From: Chrysomallon squamiferum
Taxonomy: Eukaryota > Mollusca > Gastropoda > Neomphalida > Peltospiridae
NCBI GenBank assembly: GCA_012295275.1
Contig: CM022674.1
Location: 5,811,436 to 5,863,935 of the forward strand
Direction: 5' to 3'
DNA: 52,500 nt
Part shown: piece after piece, positions 38,257 to 48,500 of the stretch
Position numbering within the stretch: the first letter of the stretch is position 1
Layout of the letters: each line of letters begins with the position of its first letter
Position numbers and translations under genes: made by a program
Notes under the pieces: model-generated
What the model was told of the DNA's origin: nothing
Seen by the model: the letters and a program-made list of their open reading frames with translations, nothing else
The model's database searches: none

Positions 38257-39499
38257 GTAGATGATGATGACAATTGTAATGATGAAAAAGTAGAAGAAGT
38301 GGTTGAAATAATTCATCAAAATATTCGGATAAAATTTATTGCTGCAAACAGATTTTTGATTTCTATAAACACATATGGGGCATGAAAAACTGAAGTAGGT
38401 AAATAAATAAATAAATAAATAAATAATAGGAAAAAATATAATAATAATAATAATAAAAATACAACTACAACAACAACAGTAACAATAACAAAAGTAACAA
38501 CAAAAGTATTTTGAGAAATAAATAGGAAAAAGAAAAGCATATAAAATAAATGAGATATAAATTTTTGGTAACTAGAACATTAAAAAAAAAAAAAAAAATT
38601 CTAACAGAAAATCTTAAATAGTTTATGCATAATCTGGCCGAGATGGCCATTTAAATCTGTTCAGTTTAAACTTACATAGCATTACCCACACATAAACACA
38701 GGGCATTAACTCACAGTCTATGACATAAGAATTACAAATGCAGAGAGCGTGATAAAGTTATTTATGGGGTCTGTAGGCAGTCAGGCGTGACTGCATTAAA
38801 GCTTATTTTATTATTACTTCTTGGGGTGTTCTGTTCAGGTTTCATGATTTTGTTTATGATTTAACACGGGTATTTCAACTTTGTGCATTGCAAACTAAAA
38901 AAAATGTATAGAAATGTTTGTAATGAAAAGATCGAGACGATAAAAGTGGAGAATTTAAATGGTTTGTGTGTTGTGCATGTGATAAAGAGCAAAGCATAAA
39001 TGAAGAATGATATATATTTTTTTTTTTATCCTGGCTCAAATAGAAAATTATTATCTGCTGAAAAAGAAAGAAATAATGTGTTTTTTTTTTTTTTTTTTTC
39101 ATTTTGGTTTTGGTTCACTTCAGTTCATTTTAATACTAAAAAGTAGTTATATTTTTTGGGTAAAGAGCAATAGGTAAATGAAGAATATATTTTTTATTTT
39201 TTTGACCAAGGTTCAAACAAAATTATTACCTGTTAAAAAGAAAGAAGGTTTTTTTTTTTTTTTTTTTTTTTTTTATCCTTACTTCAATTCATTTTAATAC
39301 TAAAAGTAGTTACATGTTTCATAAAACATTCTTGGGAAAGTGGTTTGTTTGGGAAATAACTCTATTGATGTATTGGAAAGAATTGATCCTATGACGGATT
39401 AATCCTGAATCACAGTCAGTTTCAATGAATGAAAGCATTTCAGTCTAACTACACCTTTACACACATGCACACACACACACACACATGCACATGCACATG

Positions 39500-39532
<33 letters not shown>

Positions 39533-41534
39533 CACTACTACTTTTTGATTTTCTCTGTTACTGACAAAAAGGTACTTCCAGTTTTATACAGTTAACATAA
39601 TAAATACATGTATCAAACAAGTTTACAGCTCTAACTTATACCAGTTATTTTTAACACACATCAAAGTTAAGCCAACATGTATTTTTATAACTCATATTTA
39701 TTGCAGATTTGTGCAGAGTAAATCTTTGTCTAGCTTTATAAGCTGGTTATTATTACTGTAAACCCTCTGATGTTTGTATCTTAACAGTACTATACTTAGA
39801 TTATTATTACTGTAAACCTTCTGATATTTGAGTCTTAACAGTACTATACTAAAGATTATTATTACTGTAAACCTTCTGATATTTGAATATTAACTACTAT
39901 ACTATGATTATTATTACTGAAAATCTGATATTTTAGTGTAACAGTACTATATACTATGATTATTATTACTGTAAACCTTCTGATATTTAAGTCTTAACAG
40001 TACTATACTATGATTATTATTATTGAAAACCTTCTGATATTTGAGTTTTAACAGTACTTTACTAAAGACTATGATTACTGTAAACCTTCTGAAATTTGAA
40101 TATTAATAGTACTATAATAGTACTTTGATTATTATTACTGATATTTGAATCTTAACAGTACTATACTTTATGTTTACTGTAAACCTTCTGATATTTGAGT
40201 CTTAACCATAAGATTACTGAGGAAGATTTTTGCCTATGATCCATCATACTTTGGATCTTATGTTTGTCTGAACAAATTTCCTGTAAGCACTGTATACACA
40301 TATATACATTTATCAATTATTACATACAATTAATCTTTGTTAATAATAAAGTATAAATACTAATGTAATAACTTGATAAACCTTGCCATTTGTTCTACTT
40401 ATTTTTCTTATTTCTTGTTTCTTTTCCTTTTCTTTCTTTTTTCTTTCTTTCTTTCTTTCTTTCTTTCTTTTTTTTCTTTTTTTTTTTTTGTGGGGCAAAG
40501 TTAAAAATGACTGACACTTGTCAAAGTCCATACACTGACAGTTTCAAAGGTACACTTTGAAATCCTGTCTGATCTCTTCTTATACCACTACTATTGTTAA
40601 ATCTGCTGAATTAATGATGTTGACAATGAATAGTATTCAAAGTTAATCAGAAATGAGAGTATTTGTAATTTGATTTATCTGGCTATCATCACACTCATAT
40701 TTTTTTAATATATATATATATTTTAGTTTGAAAATATATTTATGAAAATTATATATCTTCATAAAACATATATTTTAAAACTTTATTATTGTTGTTGTTG
40801 TTGTTGTTACATTGTTGTATTTATTATCATTAATAGCATTATTATTATTTTTACTATTATTATTTTCATTGTTATTATTTATTATTATTACTATTATTAT
40901 TATCATCATCATTATCAACATTGTTATTATTTATTATTATTATTACTATTTTATTATTAGTAGTAATATATTATTATTTTTATTATTTTTACTATTATTA
41001 TTCTTATTATCATCATCATCATCATCATTATTATTATTATATTTATTTATTTATTATTATTATTATTTTAAATGATTTGTTTCCTTATAACATCTGTCAA
41101 AGTCACAGACTATAAATTCTCGTTTACTCTTTCCACTGTGTTTAAGAAAACAGTCTGTAAATATGACACTTTACAGAAAAACATCAAACAGCCTCACAGA
41201 GTTACTGATCATTATTAGTGAAAGCTTCAAATCATTGCTCCTCAACATTAAATGTAAACCATCTGGTTATCAACCATCTATTTGTCAGTCATTATTTTTT
41301 ATTTTTTTTTATATGTGCAGCATGGTTGTAAATGAGAGGAAAATCTCTTTGTTATTTCAGAATGTCTGTTTTTGAAAATGTAAAATTAACTGAACAAGAT
41401 GTAAATTATTACATTCACAGATGTACATACATACATACATATATATATGTCTCTATATATATATATATATATTTATATACATGCACATGTACACACACAC
41501 ACACATACATATACATACATATACATATATTTAC

Positions 41535-41565
<31 letters not shown>

Positions 41566-41659
41566 TACACACATATACATACATACACATACATACATAC
41601 ATATATACACACATATACACACACACACATACACATATATACACATATATATACATACA

Positions 41660-41723
<64 letters not shown>

Positions 41724-42675
41724 TACACATACACATATACAACATATATATTATATATATATATACACCTCCATAAATACCCACTCACTAGCTACTTATT
41801 TTATTACTGTCAGATATTTCATAGTTTACCATTTCCTTCTGTTTATTTGATATTCATGGCTTATGTGGTATTTATTCTGCTTCATTCTACTGTACGTATT
41901 ATTTATGTCAGTTTCTGTATTGTGTTAATTATTTTATGGTTTACAGCACTTTACACTGTCACACTGCTTAGTTACAGTTGCTATGACAGTTTTCCACTCA
42001 GTTTGATACTACAAGTTTTATTGCCTTCCTGCCCTTTTGACCAGCCCCACTGGCGATTAATACCTCTCCCTGTCTATAAAACTATAATCATTAATTGTCA
42101 TTTTATTCACTTAGCTGTCGGTCGTTCTTTCCATCCATCCATCCATCCATCCATCCACAAGCTCATTCTGTCTCTCGTTTTGCCGTTCTTTCTGTCGTTT
42201 GCTTGGGTTTAGCCTTCATGTCATTTTGTTTGTTTAGTGTTATTCATTCATAAAATGTATATATATCATTTCAATCATTTAGCATCATTCTGTAAATTTG
42301 CATCTATCATTTCAATCATTTGGCTTCATTCTGTGATTTCATTCATTTATTTTTAATATTATCAATCACATCAATCATTTGGCATCATTTTGTGGTTTCA
42401 TTCTTTCTGCTATTCTATCTGTCACTTTTTAAATATTTCCTTCTTTCAATCCATTTTTTTTTTTTAAAATTATTTTATTTCATTTATTTAACAGTTCTTC
42501 TTTGTTTATATTTAATATCTCTGGTATTATATATGAAAGTTTTTCTGAACATTTTGTTCTCTTTCTTTTAGCTTTCTTTTAGCTTTCTTATTTCTGTAGA
42601 TTTATCTTTCATTTCAGTTAGTCATCCTTCTCTCCATTACTCAATTTGTTACATTCAGTTATCATTCTATCCATT

Positions 42676-42709
<34 letters not shown>

Positions 42710-43729
42710 TATATATATATATATATAACAGTTCTGGGTGGTTAAAGCCCTTATACAAACTAACATGCCCATCTACTTTTAATCAAAGTCCATCCATCTG
42801 TTGATCCTAGAATATTCTTTACAAAAAATCATGCATTCATGGCTTTGTGAGATGAAATTAACTTCATTTTCCTGTTAATTTGGGAAACACAAGGATATAT
42901 ATTTGAAAAACTAGTATATGCATCTTAATGTATCTTATATGGTGAGGTAATTTAAAGCTGTCATTATTAAATTGAGTCAGATTTATAGTTACTTCAAAAA
43001 CACAGTCTGAACCTAGATTTGATCCCTGTTCATCCCAGTCATAATGTCGATGTTATTAACAGTGTACTGGTGATTATTTTAATTATTTTGTTTGTTTGTT
43101 GTTGTTTTCATCATCATCATCATTGTCATCTAATTATTGTTTTGCTATTACTAGTATTGTCACTAACACCACTATTTTGTTATCAGACTTATTAGAAAAT
43201 ATTTATTTATTTATTTATTTATTTACCATCTAACTTGGTTTATTTCTTCATTCATTATAATCAACAATAATAATTAAATTTATTTATTTATTCATTTATT
43301 TATTTATTTACTTATTATTTATTTACTTACTTATTTATGTATTTATTTATTTATTTACAGGTGATCAGATAGTAAACCACATTTCAAACTGCCAGCTCAT
43401 CACAAACAAACTTGGTTTATTAAACAGTCTTCAGGAATATGAGCGGGTTACTCTGTCAACTAAAGGGAGACTACCCAAATTAAAGATGGCTGAATTTGTT
43501 CCAGAGACCTATCGCTTGGATAGCTTAACAGACAGGGAAGCTTTTCTGCAGGTGTATAAAGGTATATATTTAATTTTCATTAATTATTTATTTAAGTTAA
43601 GAATATTTTTGTTCTGTTATTTTATTATTATTTATTTTTGTATATTATTAATATTATATATTTATTTGATATTTATTTATTTTCTTATATATTTTAATAT
43701 TTATTTATTTATTATTTATTTATTTATAT

Positions 43730-43792
<63 letters not shown>

Positions 43793-45466
43793 TTAGTAGT
43801 AGCTATAATTGTAATAGTGGAATGGTAGTGGTAGTTGTAGTAGTTGTAATACTTTTAATTAGTCTTAACAACCAAACATTCAAAAAATTAAAAAATCAAA
43901 ACAAATTATATTACTTTAAATTATTATTAGCTTTATTTTATTTTGTCTTCAAACATCATAATTACATGTAACAGTCACTTCAGTAGAGAAGACTTCAGTT
44001 GTTGCCTGTGATATTTCAGACGGAGAGATGTGGATTTGCAAACCTACGGGAATGAATCAGGGGAAGGGGATTTATCTGCTGAGGACTCGGGAGGAGATAG
44101 AACGGCTCCTGTCAGAGAGAGACGCCAAAAAAGAGCAGTGCAAGCCTTCCAGACCTCTCATGTCCCGGATTGTTCAGCGGTAACTTTCATTTTTGTCCAT
44201 TTGCCCATTCCGATCATAGTCCCTTTGTGTACGATTTGCTGTCTACGAGGTAGGTGAATTCATGAAGTATTTCTTGGTAGCAGTAGCTTAGGGTCCAGAC
44301 TATTTCTGAACTGAAGAAGTTTTTAAAGAAAAAAATGAATTATGTTTTGTTTTTTTAATGTTTTGTTGTAAGGGATTAGCTTTTTTTAAAAGCAGTTTAT
44401 CAGCAATTGGTAAATGATATCAGTAGCTTAGTGTCCAGACTATTTCTGAAGTAAAGAAGTTTAAAAAAAAAAAAAAAAATTTAATGTGTTTTGTTTTTTT
44501 AATGTTTATCACTTGTAAGGGATTAGCTATAAGAACCTTCCCATAAACAGCAAAGAAGTACAGTGATAAATCAGTGAGTAGGTGCAGGCAGTATTGGGAA
44601 GTAGTGTGAAAGTAACAGAATAAAACAAATAGAGTGAAAAAAGAACATAAACATTAAATATTTTTTGTAAAGACACAGTCAAACAATGAACAGGTTAAAG
44701 ATTTGAAAATCAAATATTTTTTAAAAATTCGCAATAACAAAGCACAAGATAAACTTATGAAAATTTTGTAGTTCTATTATGCAGTCAGCAAACATGAATA
44801 TTAATTATTTTGTTTTTGTTTTTGTTTTTTAATCTAAATATTTTATTCTAACTGATTCAGGTACATTCACAATCCCCTGCTACTGGATGAACGCAAGTTT
44901 GACATCCGAGCGTACATGTTGATAGCCAACACAACTCCCTATCTCGTCCTCTACCACAAGGGTTATGTACGCCTTTCCTGCTTCAAGTACGATGGAGCTG
45001 ACACAGATCTCACCACTCATTTGACCAATCAGGTAATTCTGTTGTTGTTAGACTGACCAATGAGGTTCTTCTATTATTATCTGACTGACAAATCAAAAAT
45101 CTGCTTTCATTATGGTAACCAGTGATGTAATTTCACACACAACAAACTGACAAATCTGATAATTCCTCTCATAGAACTTGACCAGTTAGATAGTTACTCT
45201 CTTAGTGATTGAATGATCAGATAATTCCACCCCCTAAGAGATTAACCAATCAGATAATTCCTTTCTTATATAATTATAAATCAGGTAATTCCTTTATTAG
45301 AGATTGATCAATCAGATAATTTCTTTATTAGAAATTGAACAATCAGATCATTCCTCTCTTAAAGATTGACAAATGAATTCATTTATCTGATTTAATCTTG
45401 TATCTGAAAAAATCCATAAATAATAAATAATAAATTTGTAAAGTTTATACAAAAAAAAAATAATAA

Positions 45467-45505
<39 letters not shown>

Positions 45506-48500
45506 AATAAAATGAAATTAAAACAAAATTTTAAAAAAAATAATAAATAAATTAAAAAAATTGAACTAATAATAATAACAATTAAGACATAAAGAAAACT
45601 GAAACAGTTGAAGAAATACATATGTAACAAAAAATGAAATTTAAAACAATATTTTATGTTTTTTTTTGTTTATTTTTTTTCAGTTTATACAGAAGAAGGC
45701 TCCGCAGTACTCGGAGGTGAAGGAAGACACGGCTTGGAGCATGGACAAGTTCAACAAATACATAAACGAGAAAGTCGCAAAGGAGAAGGGAGTCGAGAAA
45801 GACTGGGTTTACAACTCACTCACTGTAAGTATTTTATCATTTTTATTTATTTATTTATTTATTTATTTTTTTTGCTATAATACAGTCAGTTCTGTACTAT
45901 AAGCTTTTATTTATTTATTTTTATTTTTTTTTTTTTTTATTTTTTTATTTTTTTTTTTTTTTTTTTTGCTATAATGCAGTCAGTTCTGTACTATAAGCCT
46001 AAATTCTGCTCATTAGAATGCATGTATAATGTTAGGTAAAAATAATGAAAATAAAATATCATGGTATAGTTGAAAAAAAAAAATTAAAAAAAAATTGAAA
46101 TTAATGGAGTCAGTTCTATTCTGCAAGCCAAGATTACTCACTAAAATACATTTATAATAATGAAAATAAAATGTCATAGTATATGTAAAAAAAAAAATTA
46201 AAAAACAAATATGAAAGAAAAAGGAAGAAGAAGAAAAAGAGAGGATAAAACAAATGAAAAGCTGTTCTATAATAAAAAATAAATAATAATAATGATGATG
46301 ATGGTGATGATAATGATAATAATAAATTAATATTTCTGATTCACTTATAAAGTTTAACAGCATTCCAAGAATACCTTAGTAAAAACATAAAATTGTTATT
46401 GAAAAACATTTGATAAATACAGTTATCAATGGGAACATCTTAACCCCATCAGATTTTTGTTAAAAACAAGAGTCTGGTTTATTCTGTTGTTTGTTGTTAA
46501 TTCAATATTGCAATGCAAAACAGAAACAATCATTTTGGTCATAAACTGCAAGTTTTAAATTTTTCTATTTTCAGAAACAAATGCAGAGGATCATGGTACA
46601 CTGTTTTAACAGCGTCAAACACAAACTGCACTGCAAAGTGGGATACTTTGACCTCTATGGGTTCGATTTCATGATCGACCAAAATATGAGGGTAAGTCTC
46701 AGAATTATCCTGCTTAATTCCATTTGTATTTGGGAATATTGCAGATTGAAATTATTATTCAGTACAAGTTTTGATGTCAGTGGATTGAATTTATTGTTTA
46801 GCTATGTCCTACCTTATGAGTGCTTATTTGATCCTATACTGGCAAATTATACTGGTGACCTAATCTTCCCATTTTTTTTGGGGTATACACATAGTTTAGT
46901 TAGAGTTAGTATGTTAGTGGTTAAATTAGATAGTGGTTTTCTCAACTGGTAGTAGACTTAGTAAGTTCCAAGATTTAACTAAGTTCTAAAATTATTTACA
47001 CAAGTTCTAAAATTTTCTACATTCTGGTTTCCTCTCAGGTGTGGCTGATTGAGATCAACATAAACCCATGTCTGGCCACAAACTGTGAAGCTCTGAAGGA
47101 AGTTATACCTAACATGGTGGAAGAGACACTTCGTAAGTATTCGTATTTCAAAATAAAATGAAGAATTAGTCAGTATGTATTCTTTTCAGTTCTGAGTTAT
47201 GTTTTATTTAAGTTTTTTTTTATTATCTAGGATTTATTAGTAAACAAATTATAACAAGAAAAAAGTAGAATTTAAAAATATCAGGATATCACCAGGATTT
47301 TTTTATATCTTTAACGTAATTTTATAGATAAGCTGGAGTAATTTATGTCAAATGTTGCGATACAGAATTATGTATCGTTTCTACATTTTTTTTTTGTACT
47401 ATAACTCACAGTACTGATTTGATGATTTTCTTTTAACTTTCTAATATTTTTTTTTCCATTTTTTTTATAATCATGTTTTACAGACATAGCTATCGAATGT
47501 TTTGAAAAAAGTCGCAAATGCCAGCCACTGATGCCGTTAAACTCCCAAAAAACTTTCACCGTCCTGTACTGCGGTTCGAACCCAGCTGCCGTTCAGCCGC
47601 GCCACTCCAGAAGTGTTTCTCCAGAGAGAAACAGACCGATGCAGCAGCCCTTTCAGCGCCAGGGCCGATCTCCGGGGCGCGGCCAGGGCGTGAGAGGGGC
47701 CACCTCCTCCACCCAGCTCATCACCAGCTCCCCCTACCAGACGAAAGGCCTGGATCCGGTGCTGTTTCAGAACTCACAGAAAAAGACGAGCTTGGCCGTT
47801 CCGACTACACAGAGCGAGTGCCGTCTGCCGAGCATTAACCAGTCTTCGGGCAACTCCAGAGTGGGTGTGGCTGGGGGGGCAAGTTCCCGCCCCGTGGGCA
47901 ACTCCAGTTCTGCTCCCAACAAAAATAACACAACTACAGCTACGAGGTCTGGGAACGCGTCGCTGAGCAGGAGTTTCCCGGGAAAGAAGTACGAGAATTC
48001 GGTGTACAACGCGGTTCCGTCGGCGAGGAAAAGCGACGATGCGGCAAAGAGGCCAGCTGCTGTCAGTGCGAGAAACAAACAACTGGAGAAAGTGAACAGC
48101 AACAGTCAGAGTGAGTCGAAAAGTCAAGTCAAAAGTGCCAAATCAGTTTCGAAGGATGAATCAGCTGCCAAAGCTACGGAAGTCGATGAAAAACCCCAGA
48201 ACTGTGTAGAGAAGAAAAATGGCGAAGGTGTCGGTGAGAAATCGGACGGCGATTGTTCGTCTGTGAAAAGTGGCGAGCATGAGGAAAAGTCGAAAAATAA
48301 TCCGTCTGCGAAAGTTAGCGGCAAGCTGCAGAATGATTCTGGTGTAAAGAGTGTCGAAAATGCCAAAAAGACCCAAGCAGAGTCGTCTGCAAAAAGTGTC
48401 GAAAAAACTGAAAAACCTAAAGTTGATTCCACGCCGAAAAGTGGAAAATCAAAAACAGTTGAAAGCGGAAAGAAGTCGTCCAGCGATTCGCCCCACAAAA

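Noticed and set aside
39740-40212. CRISPR-like array of nine ~53-bp units
   Set aside because: The whole unit is repeated head-to-tail with no spacers. It is an intronic tandem repeat.
43486-43971. 161-codon frame running on from the exon at 43361
   Set aside because: Only its beginning is exon. After the donor at 43562 it reads through a TTTA repeat (Leu/Ile/Tyr/Phe), and the spliced continuation at 44020 restores the TTL motif.
46581-46952. 123-codon frame running on from the exon at 46575
   Set aside because: The continuation past the donor at 46692 is intron. The motif LIEININP resumes in the exon at 47039.
47767-48127. Other antisense and out-of-frame open frames in the last exon
   Set aside because: They overlap the supported reading frame, have no splice signals or motifs of their own, and arise from its higher GC content.
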